A stretch of 64,000 nucleotides of DNA from DYRB01 sp963709645 (GTDB lineage Bacteria > Pseudomonadota > Gammaproteobacteria > Chromatiales > Chromatiaceae). A program made the position numbers and the translations under genes. Where the stretch lies: NCBI GenBank assembly GCA_963709645.1, contig CAVPXP010000048.1, forward strand, positions 62,001 to 126,000, read 5' to 3'. The notes below the pieces were generated by a model. The model was not told where the DNA came from. It did no database searches and saw nothing but the letters and a program-made list of their open reading frames with translations. This document shows, piece by piece, positions 8,577-17,157 of this stretch (position 1 is its first letter; every line of letters starts with the position of its first letter).

Positions 8577-10646
8577 CTACGCGGCGGTACTGCTTGCGCA
8601 TTCGCCCGCAGACTCGGAAGCGATCCGCGCCGCCCGCTTGCGCGCGGTCAGCTCTTGGTCGCAGATAGGGCAGAATTCGTGTTCCCCCGCGATGTACCCG
8701 TGCTTAGGACAGATGGAGAAGAGGGGGGTGATGGTCACGTAGGGCACCCGGTAGTTGGTTAGGGCCCGGCGGACCAGGCGCCGGCAGGCCTCGGCGGAGC
8801 TGATCTGCTCGGCCATGTAGAGGTGAAGCACGGTCCCCCCGGTGTACTTGGACTGCAGCTCGGCCTGCATCTCCAGTGCCTCGAAGGGGTCGTCCGTATA
8901 GCCCACAGGGAGCTGGGAGCTGTTGGTGTAGTAGGGGGCGTCGGGGGTTCCTGCCTGGAGGATGCCGGGGTAGCGCTTTTGATCCTCCCGGGCGAAACGG
9001 TAGGTGGTCCCCTCCGCCGGGGTGGCCTCCAGGTTGTACATGTGCCCGGTCTCTTCCTGAAACTCGACCATGCGCCCACGCACATGGTCGAGCAGGCGGC
9101 AGGCGAATCCCTTGCCCCAGGGGGTCGTGACGTCGCGGGCATCTCCCGTGAAGTTGCGGATCAGCTCATTGATCCCGTTAACCCCGATGGTGGAGAAGTG
9201 ATTGCGGAGCGTCCCCAGATAGCGCTTGGTGTAGGGAAAGAGTCCTGCATCGAGGTGTCCCTGGATCACCTTCCGCTTGATTTCCAGGCTGTTGCGCGCT
9301 AGCTCCAAGAGCTGGTCGAGGCGTGCCAGGAGTCCCGCTTCATCGCCGGGAAAGAGGTGCCCCAGGCGGGCGCAGTTGACCGTGACGACGCCCAGCGAGC
9401 CCGTCTGTTCCGCGGACCCGAAGAGCCCGTTGCCTCGCTTGAGCAACTCGCGCAGGTCAAGCTGCAACCGGCAGCACATGGACCGGACCATGTTGGGCTT
9501 CAGCTCCGAGTTGATGAAATTTTGGAAATAGGGCAGGCCGTACTTGGCCGTCATGGCAAAGAGGCGCTCGGCGTTCTTGCTGTCCCAGGGGAAGTCGGGG
9601 GTGATGTTGTAGGTTGGGATGGGGAAGGTAAAGATCCGTCCCTTGGCGTCGCCCTCGGTCATGACCTCGATGTAGGCGCGGTTGATCAGGTCCATCTCCA
9701 ACTGGAGATCGCCGTAGCTGAACGGCTGCTCCTCACCGGCGATCAAGGGGATCTGGTCGCGGAGGTCCTCCGGACAGACCCAGTCGAACGTGAGGTTGGT
9801 GAAGGGGGTCTGGCAGCCCCACCGGGAGGGCACGTTCAGGTTGTAGATCAGCTCCTGGATGTACTGCTTGACCTGGGGGTAGGTCAGGCCGTCCTTGCGG
9901 ACGAAGGGCGCCATGTAGGTGTCGAAGCTGGAGAATGCCTGGGCCCCGGCCCACTCGTTCTGCAGCGTCCCCAGGAAATTGACGATCTGGCCGATGGCGG
10001 ACGACATGTGCCGCGGTGGGCCCGACTCCACCTTCCCGGGGACGCCGTTGAGCCCTTCGGCGAGCAGGGTGCGCAGCGACCAGCCGGCGCAGTAGCCGGA
10101 GAGCATGTCCAGGTCGTGGATGTGGATATCGCCCTCGCGATGGGCCTGGCCGACCTCCGGGGGATAGACGTGGGAGAGCCAGTAGTTGGCGATCATCTTG
10201 CCGGAGCTGTTGAGGATCAACCCGCCCAGGGAATAGCCCTGGTTGGCGTTGGCCGCGACTCGCCAGTCGGAGCGGTCCAGGTATTCCTCGATGGAACCGG
10301 CCACGTCCACCAGGGTGCGGCGGTCGGCGCGCAGGGTCCGGTGCTGCTCGCGATAGACGATGTAGGCCCGGGCCGTCTCGAAGTGGTTGGCGGCGATTAG
10401 CGTCTGCTCCACCACGTCCTGGATGTCTTCGATCTGCGGGGCACGACCGCCGTGGAAGCGGTGGCTCAGAACCTTGACCACCTGCGCCGTGAGCAGGGCC
10501 GCCTCCAGTTCCCCGTATTCCCCGCTGGCGCGCCCCGCGCGCAGGATGGCGGACTCGATCTTCCTGGCATCGAAGGGGGCTGCCGCTCCGTCGCGCTTGA
10601 CGACGCGGGTGGGCAGAGTAGCGAGGTTGGCGGCGCGGCTGGTCAT
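8577..10646 (-). CDS. nrdD: Anaerobic ribonucleoside-triphosphate reductase, large chain NrdD
   Basis: Class III RNR catalytic chain of 689 residues, reducing NTPs to dNTPs without oxygen. An N-terminal ATP-cone (about 10-105, VVKRDGAAAPFDARKIESAI) supplies allosteric control. The barrel follows with DIHIHDLDMLSGYCAGWS, SIGVNGINELIRNF-type loop residues and NLEATPAEGTTYRFARED. The zinc site near the end is CPKHGYIAGEHEFCPICDQE. The chain then ends without the expected glycyl-radical RVxGY motif, which is on the small ORF downstream. The start at 10646 has a GGGGGAG Shine-Dalgarno; the longer frame from 10670 would run into the first NrdR box. An FNR-type box and two NrdR boxes lie upstream. 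Confidence 0.95.
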   Translation of the reverse strand: MTSRAANLATLPTRVVKRDGAAAPFDARKIESAILRAGRASGEYGELEAALLTAQVVKVLSHRFHGGRAPQIEDIQDVVEQTLIAANHFETARAYIVYREQHRTLRADRRTLVDVAGSIEEYLDRSDWRVAANANQGYSLGGLILNSSGKMIANYWLSHVYPPEVGQAHREGDIHIHDLDMLSGYCAGWSLRTLLAEGLNGVPGKVESGPPRHMSSAIGQIVNFLGTLQNEWAGAQAFSSFDTYMAPFVRKDGLTYPQVKQYIQELIYNLNVPSRWGCQTPFTNLTFDWVCPEDLRDQIPLIAGEEQPFSYGDLQLEMDLINRAYIEVMTEGDAKGRIFTFPIPTYNITPDFPWDSKNAERLFAMTAKYGLPYFQNFINSELKPNMVRSMCCRLQLDLRELLKRGNGLFGSAEQTGSLGVVTVNCARLGHLFPGDEAGLLARLDQLLELARNSLEIKRKVIQGHLDAGLFPYTKRYLGTLRNHFSTIGVNGINELIRNFTGDARDVTTPWGKGFACRLLDHVRGRMVEFQEETGHMYNLEATPAEGTTYRFAREDQKRYPGILQAGTPDAPYYTNSSQLPVGYTDDPFEALEMQAELQSKYTGGTVLHLYMAEQISSAEACRRLVRRALTNYRVPYVTITPLFSICPKHGYIAGEHEFCPICDQELTARKRAARIASESAGECASSTAA

Positions 10647-10666
10647 GGCTCCCCCTCTGGCTCGTT

Positions 10667-10713
10667 GCACTATATATTGTGAAGCGATGTGTCTCGTGCG
10701 CTATATATTGTGC
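10667..10713 (-). promoter_or_regulatory. Tandem NrdR boxes upstream of nrdD
   Basis: Two near-identical 16-mers, GCACTATATATTGTGA (10667-10682) and GCGCTATATATTGTGC (10698-10713) on the plus strand, match the NrdR consensus acaCwATATATwGtgt. Their 31-base (three helical turns) separation is the standard NrdR spacing. NrdR is the nucleotide-sensing repressor of RNR operons. The pair ends 21 bases upstream of the nrdD start, where it would cover the core promoter. Confidence 0.9.
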
Positions 10714-10732
10714 TCCATGGGGTCTGGTCGCG

Positions 10733-10746
10733 TTGATCTGGGTCAA
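10733..10746 (-). promoter_or_regulatory. FNR/Anr-type box upstream of nrdD
   Basis: TTGATCTGGGTCAA matches the FNR consensus TTGATnnnnATCAA at nine of ten positions. Placed about 41 bases upstream of a transcript starting near 10698, it would act as a class II activator site, switching nrdD on under anoxia, while the NrdR boxes downstream repress it. Confidence 0.75.
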
Positions 10747-10879
10747 TGGAAGCGGGCGGGACCCAGGGGAGCAGCCTGGCTGGCCGTCCCTCGGGGTGCT
10801 GGTCCCGCAATCCGGCGTCATGCGCCCTTCGTGCCTGTGATCCTTCAGTGCCAGCCGGAGCGTCCCCGCGGCGCGCCCT

Positions 10880-11434
10880 TCAGTGGGCCTGCAGCCGCCC
10901 CAGCTCCGCGAGGATCTCCAGCGCCAGTTGCTCGGTACGGGCGTCCATGCCGCGGCAGAGGCGGGCGGGGTCCCGTTCCCCGTCGATCAAGGGCCGTATG
11001 ATCCCGGCCAGCCGCGCCATGCCGCCGCCGACCTTGCGCATCTGATCGGCCATGTTGCCGATGAGGATCAGTGCCTGGGCGTTGCCGCGGGCCGCGGCAT
11101 TGATCATGTGGGCCAGCCCCGGCGCGGCTAGGGAGGGGTCCTGCGCCTTGGCGGGGTCGGGGAGCGTGGCCGGGTCCTGGAGCCCGCGCAGGATGGACTC
11201 GGCGATGACCTGATCCTCCTCGTCCAGCCCCGCGAAGACGGCCGGGCTGCGTTCCCCCCGGGCGATGCGGCGCACCGCCCCGACCAGGGCCTCCCAGCCC
11301 TGCTGTTCGGCCCCTTGGAGCAGGGTCTCCAGGTCATGGCGGCGGTCCGGGTTCTGGCTGGTCTCCACGACCTGGCGGATGAAGGCGGCGTGGACCAAGC
11401 GGATCTGCTCGTGGCGGTCGGGCATCTGGGACAT
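10880..11434 (-). CDS. Conserved-looking protein of unknown function, 184 aa
   Basis: I do not recognise this family. The protein is soluble, predicted mostly helical and acidic, with no signal peptide or metal motif. The start at 11434 has an AGGAG Shine-Dalgarno seven bases upstream, and codon use is normal for the window. Two similar-looking halves, each with a helix rich in Ala/Leu followed by a segment like GERSPAVFAGLD or GERDPARLCRGMD (residues about 60-75 and 150-165), suggest an internal duplication. It stands alone between the nrdD regulatory region and a divergent PqiA-like gene. Confidence 0.65.
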   Translation of the reverse strand: MSQMPDRHEQIRLVHAAFIRQVVETSQNPDRRHDLETLLQGAEQQGWEALVGAVRRIARGERSPAVFAGLDEEDQVIAESILRGLQDPATLPDPAKAQDPSLAAPGLAHMINAAARGNAQALILIGNMADQMRKVGGGMARLAGIIRPLIDGERDPARLCRGMDARTEQLALEILAELGRLQAH

Positions 11435-11591
11435 CGGTGTGCTCCTGGGTGTGGCGGTTGGGCCATTTTACCCCGGCCGCACAGGCGCGGACCCGACGCC
11501 ACCCGCCGCTGCCAGGGCTTCCGTCCATGCTGCGCCTCTGCGAGACTGATCCCCTGGCCGATTTGGCGTCAATGGGTGTTGAGGTGGCAGG

Positions 11592-12908
11592 ATGGATCTG
11601 AGGCCGCGTCGGAGGCATACCGCAGTCGCGTTCGCCGCGAGCCTGGCCCTGGCGGCCGCCGTCCTGATGGGCTACTTGATTGCCCTGGTGGACCAGGTCA
11701 AGGCCCAACGGACCGACCTGGCAGAGTTGCGGGACGTCAAGTACGGGCTTCTGGACGCCGACGCCTGGGTCGAACGCGTCTCGGCCATCCTCGGGCGCAA
11801 GATTGAGGCCTTCGAGTTGACGGACTCCAATCGCCCGGAGATCCGCGAAGACGTCGCCCTGGTCCTGGACCGGCTGATCGTGGAGGTGGACGATCACCTG
11901 CGCCAACGCAATCAAGAGGGACCGCTGCACAAGCGGGTCACCGGTGCCCTGCGGCAGATGGTCCAAGACGCCCTGGTGGACGTCGGGGAGCTGCGCGAGC
12001 GTGTCCCGGTCTACGCGGACGCCATCCTCGATGAGCTCGGCAAGCCGGAGCCGAAGCGCAAGGTCCAGGACCAGGTCGCGGTCATGCTCAGGGACATGGC
12101 CGGGACCACCTTTGCGCACACCGACCGTTCTGCCTTGGATGCGGTCCTCGCGCGCCACGGGTGCTCCGAGGTCAGGGACTGCGAGGCCCGCCTGGTGGGG
12201 GCAAGCACCGCTGGGCAGGGCAGGGCTGTGGCCATGACCCTGGCGGAGTTTGCCTTGGTTGGCGGGCTCTTTGCCTTCTGCCTCTACCGCAGCCGCCACC
12301 TCACGCTGGCCCGCATGGCGGTGTTGACCCTCGCCGCGGTGATCCTATTGGCGGGAGGGCTGCTGACGCCCATGATCGAGATCGAGGCGCGCATCGCGGA
12401 GCTGAGCTTCAATCTCCTGGGGGAGCCGGTGGTCTTCCGGGACCAGGTGCTCTACTTCCAGTCCAAGAGCATCTTCGACGTGGTCGCCATCCTGGCCCGC
12501 AGCGGCGCAGCGGACATGGTGCTGGTGGCCTTCCTGGTCGTCCTCTTCAGCGTCTGGTTTCCGCTGGTCAAGGTGGCCGCGGGCTTCGTTTACCTAGCGG
12601 ACTGGCGGGGCCTGCGCCGCTCCGGCCTGGTGCGCTTCTTTGCGCTGAAGTCCGGCAAGTGGTCCATGGCTGATGTCCTGGTGATCGCCATTTTCATGGC
12701 CTACGTGGGCTTCAGCGGCCTCGTGGCCAGCCAGCTGCAGGGCATCGCGGGGGTGGGCGCCGCCGTGGACATCCTGACCACCAACGGGACTGCCCTGCAG
12801 CCTGGGTTCTATCTCTTCCTTGGATTCGTCCTGGCCAGCCTGGTTCTGTCCCACCTGTTGGCCAACAGTGTCGAGGAGGAACGCGGGTCGCCGGGCGCCG
12901 TGACCTAA
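11592..12908 (+). CDS. PqiA-domain membrane protein with N-terminal extracytoplasmic region
   Basis: 438 residues. A membrane anchor at about 12-32 is followed by a soluble, charged region to about 210 that I cannot assign. Four membrane segments (about 215-235, 245-270, 325-350, 365-440 with more than one) form a PqiA-like domain, with the family stretch KSGKWSMADVLVIAIFMAYVG near 350-370. PqiA proteins work with MCE proteins (PqiB/MlaD type) in lipid transfer across the envelope, but no MCE gene is adjacent; one lies at 62662. The CxxC zinc-ribbon usual for PqiA is not visible. It ends four bases from the convergent nikR stop. Confidence 0.75.
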   Translation: MDLRPRRRHTAVAFAASLALAAAVLMGYLIALVDQVKAQRTDLAELRDVKYGLLDADAWVERVSAILGRKIEAFELTDSNRPEIREDVALVLDRLIVEVDDHLRQRNQEGPLHKRVTGALRQMVQDALVDVGELRERVPVYADAILDELGKPEPKRKVQDQVAVMLRDMAGTTFAHTDRSALDAVLARHGCSEVRDCEARLVGASTAGQGRAVAMTLAEFALVGGLFAFCLYRSRHLTLARMAVLTLAAVILLAGGLLTPMIEIEARIAELSFNLLGEPVVFRDQVLYFQSKSIFDVVAILARSGAADMVLVAFLVVLFSVWFPLVKVAAGFVYLADWRGLRRSGLVRFFALKSGKWSMADVLVIAIFMAYVGFSGLVASQLQGIAGVGAAVDILTTNGTALQPGFYLFLGFVLASLVLSHLLANSVEEERGSPGAVT

Positions 12909-12912
12909 GGGG

Positions 12913-13335
12913 TCAAAGATCCAACCGCGACGCCCGAGTCAGGGCGGAGAAGCGGACCCCGCGCAGCCCGCCGATCATGAGCCGCATGCGCTCGATATCA
13001 ACGGGGCGGCCGCGGATGATGATGGTCTCCAGGCAGTTGTGGTGGTCCAGGTGGACGTGGGTGGTGGCCACCACATGGACGTACTCGTCGTGCTGGATAT
13101 CCAGCATGTGCTGGGTCAGGTCGCGCTGGTGGTGATCGTAGACGATGGTCAGGACCCCGGCCACTTCGGCGGCGGGGTCCTCCCAGGTTTGCTCGACCAG
13201 GCGCTCCCGGATTAGGTCGCGGACCAGTTCCGAGCGTGAGGCGTAGCCCTTGCCGACTACGCGCCGATCGAGTTCATCCAGGAGGGGCCGGGGCAGGGAG
13301 ACGCTAAAGCGGATGGTGTCGTCTGGGTTATTCAT
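12913..13335 (-). CDS. nikR: Nickel-responsive regulator NikR
   Basis: Ribbon-helix-helix N-terminus (residues 1-50: IRFSVSLPRPLLDELDRR, then YASRSELVRDLIRERLVE) joined to an ACT-like nickel-binding domain. The ligands are present at the right spacing: H82, H93, H95 and C101 within HVHLDHHNCLE. The length of 140 is normal. NikR represses nickel uptake genes when nickel is sufficient. No nickel transporter, hydrogenase or urease gene is next to it, so it must act elsewhere in the genome. I see no GTATGA-type operator in its own upstream region. Confidence 0.95.
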   Translation of the reverse strand: MNNPDDTIRFSVSLPRPLLDELDRRVVGKGYASRSELVRDLIRERLVEQTWEDPAAEVAGVLTIVYDHHQRDLTQHMLDIQHDEYVHVVATTHVHLDHHNCLETIIIRGRPVDIERMRLMIGGLRGVRFSALTRASRLDL

Positions 13336-13435
13336 CGCGGGGTCCGGGTCCTCCAGTTAAGCAGCCTGGCGGTCGGCCCCAAGCATAACCCAGGCCTGGG
13401 TCAGCCAGCGGCGCTGGCCCGTTCCCACAAAGAAA

Positions 13436-13468
13436 GAGGCCCCGCGACCTTTGGGACCGCGGGGCCTC
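13436..13468 (-). terminator. Rho-independent terminator of the 51-aa membrane peptide gene
   Basis: An 11-base perfect stem (GAGGCCCCGCG with CGCGGGGCCTC) around an 11-base loop, followed on the minus strand by a U-rich TTTCTTT. It lies about 30 bases after the small gene's stop, which supports that gene being a real transcript. Confidence 0.85.
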
Positions 13469-13498
13469 GATCAATACCCCGATGGCTCGGGGCTGGTC

Positions 13499-13654
13499 CT
13501 ACTGGACCTTGGACGCGTCCGTGCTCTGCACGGCCTGTACCTCGACCACTGGTGTGCGGTTCTCCTCGGTGGCGGCGCGGTTGCCCTCGGACACCACCAC
13601 AGCAGTCCCAACACCACCAACGACCAGCGCGATTGCAGCGATTACACCCAACAT
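13499..13654 (-). CDS. Small single-pass membrane peptide, 51 aa
   Basis: The ATG at 13654 is preceded by GGAG about seven bases upstream. The product starts with a hydrophobic helix (residues 1-22, LGVIAAIALVVGGVGTAVVV) and continues with a polar, Glu/Thr-rich tail. No family is recognised. A strong terminator follows and an inverted repeat in an AT-rich patch precedes it, so it is probably an independently transcribed small protein, perhaps stress- or envelope-related. Its function cannot be told from the sequence. Confidence 0.65.
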   Translation of the reverse strand: MLGVIAAIALVVGGVGTAVVVSEGNRAATEENRTPVVEVQAVQSTDASKVQ

Positions 13655-13677
13655 GATACGTCTCCTGATTAGGTAGG

Positions 13678-13715
13678 TTAGCTTGGATGGCGGCCATTAT
13701 ATTAGAACAAGCTAA
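13678..13715 (-). promoter_or_regulatory. Inverted repeat in AT-rich promoter region of the small peptide gene
   Basis: TTAGCTTG (13678-13685) and CAAGCTAA (13708-13715) form a perfect eight-base inverted repeat with a 22-base spacer, in one of the most AT-rich patches of the window. The arms are 30 bases apart centre to centre (about three turns). It could bind a dimeric regulator or contain the promoter; the regulator is unknown. Confidence 0.45.
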
Positions 13716-13877
13716 TAAAGCAAGGGCTAATGTACTTATTTGGCATTCCGGAGATTCGACGGCCCAGGGCTTTGGGCAGGTCCCGTGCGATCCCCATCGG
13801 AACAGGTCTTCGAGCGGGTCGGCGGGGCTTCGCTGGTCCTCCAAGGTTGCGGTCTGAGGTGCGGTCGCCTTGGTGCA

Positions 13878-16800
13878 TCACCTCCGCCGTTCCGATTCCA
13901 GATCCTTGGTTTTGCCCAGTCGCTGCCCGGCTCGGCGCTCCTCGCGCTCCATGAGCAGGTCCCAGGCCACCGGAACCAGAAAGAGGGTCAGAAAGGTGGC
14001 GCTGGCCAGCCCGGTGACGAAGGTGGAGGCCATGGCGCCCCACACCAGGGAGTAGCTCGGGATGCCCAGGGCCATCGGGAGAAGGCCCAGCACCGTTGTG
14101 AGCGTGGTCAACAGGATGGGGCGTAGGCGGGTGCGCACTCCCTCATGGATGGCTTCGAACCGGGACAGGCCGCTGCGGTAGGCCCGGTTCATGAAGTCGA
14201 GCAGGACCAGGGAGTCGTTGACCACCACCCCAGTCACGCCAACCACGGCGATGAAGCTGTTGACGGTGAAGAGGGTTTGGGTGAGCAGCTTGCCGAAGAC
14301 GATGCCGATGACGGCGAACATGACCGCCGAGAGCACGATCAGCGGCTGCACATAGGATCTGAACTGGGTCGCCAGGATCAGATAGATGATCAGCACCGCG
14401 AGCCCGAAGGCCTTGGTCAGGCTGTCGAAGGAGCGTTGGGTGTCCTCGTACTCCCCGCCGAAGACCAGCCCGGCCCCGGGGTAACGGTCCCGGATCGCTG
14501 CATAGCGCGCCTTGGCCCAGGCGGCGACCTGGGCCGAAGAAATCGGCGCCCCGGGCCTGATGTTGCCCGCGATGGTGATGCTGCGGTTACCTCGATAGCG
14601 CTTGAGCTCCCCGGGCTCGATCTCGGCCACCGGGCGGACGATGTCGCCCAGCAGCACGGGTCCCGTTGGCCGCTCCAGGGCCGGGATCTGCAACGCCGCC
14701 TCCGGGTCGTCCAGGTATTCGGGGTCGATGCGCAGCTTGAGGTCGATCTCCTCGTCACTCAGGCGGTACTTGCCAAGGTAGCGCCCATCCAGCACCGCCG
14801 CCGCCAGGCGTGCCGCGTCCCCCTGAGTCAGGCCCAGCTCTCGGGCGCGCTCCGCGTCCACTGCCAGGCGCAGCACCCGGGTCGGCAACCCCCGGTTGTC
14901 CTTGAGGTCCAGCAGGTAGGGGCCGAGCCCGGGGTCGCCGCTCAAGTCGGCGAGCATTGCCGCGCTCAGGGCCTGGACCGCGGCATCGTCGGTACCGACG
15001 ACCTGGATGTTGATGTCCTTGCCGGTGGGCGGGCCGTCCTTCTCCGCACGCAGGCGGATCTTGAGCCCGTTGTCGGCGTAGGTGCGGGTCAGGCGGTCGC
15101 GCATCAGCTCCAGAAGGGCCGCGGGATCGTCGAAGGCACGGTCCTTCTTGCGCGGCAGATCCACCATGACGGTCCCTAGATTGTGGCCATACTCCTCCTC
15201 GTAGTCCTCGCTGACCACGAAGCCAGCGAAGGACGACGCGGAGCGGGCATGGCCGGGTCCGTCGGCCATGATGGCCCGGGCAATCTCCTTGACCCGTGCG
15301 TCCGTGACATTCAGGGCCGTGTTGGCGGGGCCCTCGACGAAGACGTAGTAGCGGTTGTAGTCGTCCGGGAAGAATTTGATGCGCACGAGAGGAGCCACTC
15401 CGGCGATGGAGACCCCGAGGATGGCGATGGCGGCGCAGAAGGCGACCCAGACCAGACCCAGGCTCAACCAGCGGTGGCGCAGGACGACGGGGATAAGCGT
15501 GCGGGTGATGCGCCGAAGGACCCGCAGCAGAGGGACGTCCCCCTCCGGCATCCTGCCTCTCGCGGGACTTCCCCGTCCCTGTGGGTCGTCCCCCTCCGGC
15601 ACTGTCTGTACCGAGAGACGCTCCGAACTCGCCCGAATGGCCCGCTCGCCATCCGCCCGGTTTCGGGACTGCCGACGTGGACCGAAGTCCAGGTAGTGCA
15701 GGGGCAGGATCAGCAGGCACTCGAACAGGGATGCGAGCAGGGCGAAGGTCACCGCCTTGGGGATCAGGGCGAAGAACTCCCCGGTGGCGCCCGTCATGAT
15801 GAGCATCGGCAAAAAGGCCGCGACCGTGGTGGCTGTCGACGCGATGATCGGCAACATGACCTCCGCCGTCCCCTTGACGATGGCCTGCTCCAGGTCCGTG
15901 CCTTCCTCGACGTGGCGGTAGATGTTGTCCAGGACGATGATGGCGTCATCCACCAACATCCCCGAGACCAGGACGAAGGAGAACAGGGTGATCTCGTTCA
16001 GGGAATTGCCGGTCAGGGCCATGAGGATCATGGTGGCGAGGAAGGCGAAGGGCACCCCCACGGTCACCAGGGCCGCGTTGCGGATGCCCAGGAAGTACCA
16101 CAGGATCAGGGCCACCAGGACCATGCCTAGCGCCAGGTTCCAGCCCAGGGTACTCATGGATTCGTCGATGTAGGTCGTTGAGTCCTGGGTGAGCAGGGCC
16201 CGCACGCCCTCCCTCGCCAGAGATGCCGCGTGCTCGGCCAGGATGCCCTCTACCGCGCGGTAGATCTCCAGGGCGTTGCCTTGCGGGGACTTGAGGACCT
16301 TGACGGTCACCGCGTCCTGACCGTCGACGGAGGAAATCACGTGGGGGTCTTGGTAGCCCGGCTGGGCGTCGGATATCAGATCCTCGACTCTGACGAAGGA
16401 CCCATCCGCATCCCGTCGGATCAGGGTCGAGACAACCTGCTCGCGGGTCCGGAAGCGCTCGTCCACCCGCACCACGAACTCACCGGAGGCGTCGGTGTAA
16501 TCCCCCGCTGGGATGGCGAGATTGGCGTTGGTCAGGGCCGTGGCCACGTCTTCGAAGCTCAGGCCCTGGGCGGCAAGCTTGCGTGGGTCTAGGAAGACGT
16601 GGAACTCGCGCTCGTACTCCCCGACGATCTGGGCCTCGGTCACGCCTGGGATGCGCCCCAGGGGGACCTGCAACTCCTTGGCCATCAGGCTCAGGGCCCG
16701 GTTGGAGCGGTCTCCCACCAGGTTGACGGCCACCACCGGGAGCCAGAAGGAGGTCTTGATCAGGCTGAAGGTCGGCGGTCTGACCTCCGGGGGCAGCTCC

Positions 16801-17153
16801 CCCAGCACCCCCAGGACGCGGAAGCGCAGGTCGTCGTAGAGGGCCTCGTAGTCGCTGTCGTCGACGAACTTGACCAGGACCGTGGAGCGCTCGCGCATGG
16901 AATTGCCGCGGATGAACTCGATGTCCTCCAGACCCTCCAGGGCCTCCTCGATCTTGGTGGTGACCAGGGCCTCCACGTCCTGGGGCGAGGCCCCGGGGTA
17001 GGAGGCATTGATGATCGCCTTGCCGAAGTTGACCTCGGGGTAGCGCTCGGCCGGGACGCTGCTGATGGCGAAAAGCCCGCCGACCATCAGGATGACGAAG
17101 ACCAGGTTGAACAGAACCCGTTGGGCGAGGGTGAAGCGGACCAGGCCCTCCAT
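13878..17153 (-). CDS. RND-family efflux permease (AcrB/CusA/MdtB-like)
   Basis: 1091 residues with the RND layout: first membrane helix at about 10-30 (RVLFNLVFVILMVGGLF), large periplasmic loop, helices from about 335 (LALGMVLVALILWYF, GVPFAFLATMIL), a second helix near 590 and loop, and a C-terminal helix bundle from about 910 (AVLIIYLILATQF, VVGVTGVVVNDSLVLLDFMNRA). The conserved pattern SGMLVDDAIIVLDNIYRHVEE lies at about 395-415. It is a proton-driven pump of the hydrophobe/amphiphile type; the substrate is unknown. The start is four bases after the adaptor gene, so the two are co-transcribed. No TolC-type channel is encoded nearby. Confidence 0.93.
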   Translation of the reverse strand: MEGLVRFTLAQRVLFNLVFVILMVGGLFAISSVPAERYPEVNFGKAIINASYPGASPQDVEALVTTKIEEALEGLEDIEFIRGNSMRERSTVLVKFVDDSDYEALYDDLRFRVLGVLGELPPEVRPPTFSLIKTSFWLPVVAVNLVGDRSNRALSLMAKELQVPLGRIPGVTEAQIVGEYEREFHVFLDPRKLAAQGLSFEDVATALTNANLAIPAGDYTDASGEFVVRVDERFRTREQVVSTLIRRDADGSFVRVEDLISDAQPGYQDPHVISSVDGQDAVTVKVLKSPQGNALEIYRAVEGILAEHAASLAREGVRALLTQDSTTYIDESMSTLGWNLALGMVLVALILWYFLGIRNAALVTVGVPFAFLATMILMALTGNSLNEITLFSFVLVSGMLVDDAIIVLDNIYRHVEEGTDLEQAIVKGTAEVMLPIIASTATTVAAFLPMLIMTGATGEFFALIPKAVTFALLASLFECLLILPLHYLDFGPRRQSRNRADGERAIRASSERLSVQTVPEGDDPQGRGSPARGRMPEGDVPLLRVLRRITRTLIPVVLRHRWLSLGLVWVAFCAAIAILGVSIAGVAPLVRIKFFPDDYNRYYVFVEGPANTALNVTDARVKEIARAIMADGPGHARSASSFAGFVVSEDYEEEYGHNLGTVMVDLPRKKDRAFDDPAALLELMRDRLTRTYADNGLKIRLRAEKDGPPTGKDINIQVVGTDDAAVQALSAAMLADLSGDPGLGPYLLDLKDNRGLPTRVLRLAVDAERARELGLTQGDAARLAAAVLDGRYLGKYRLSDEEIDLKLRIDPEYLDDPEAALQIPALERPTGPVLLGDIVRPVAEIEPGELKRYRGNRSITIAGNIRPGAPISSAQVAAWAKARYAAIRDRYPGAGLVFGGEYEDTQRSFDSLTKAFGLAVLIIYLILATQFRSYVQPLIVLSAVMFAVIGIVFGKLLTQTLFTVNSFIAVVGVTGVVVNDSLVLLDFMNRAYRSGLSRFEAIHEGVRTRLRPILLTTLTTVLGLLPMALGIPSYSLVWGAMASTFVTGLASATFLTLFLVPVAWDLLMEREERRAGQRLGKTKDLESERRR

Positions 17154-17157
17154 GGCT

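Noticed and set aside
9357..10400. Open frame of 347 codons opposite nrdD
   Set aside because: Antisense shadow of nrdD, Gly/Val/His-rich with no recognisable fold.
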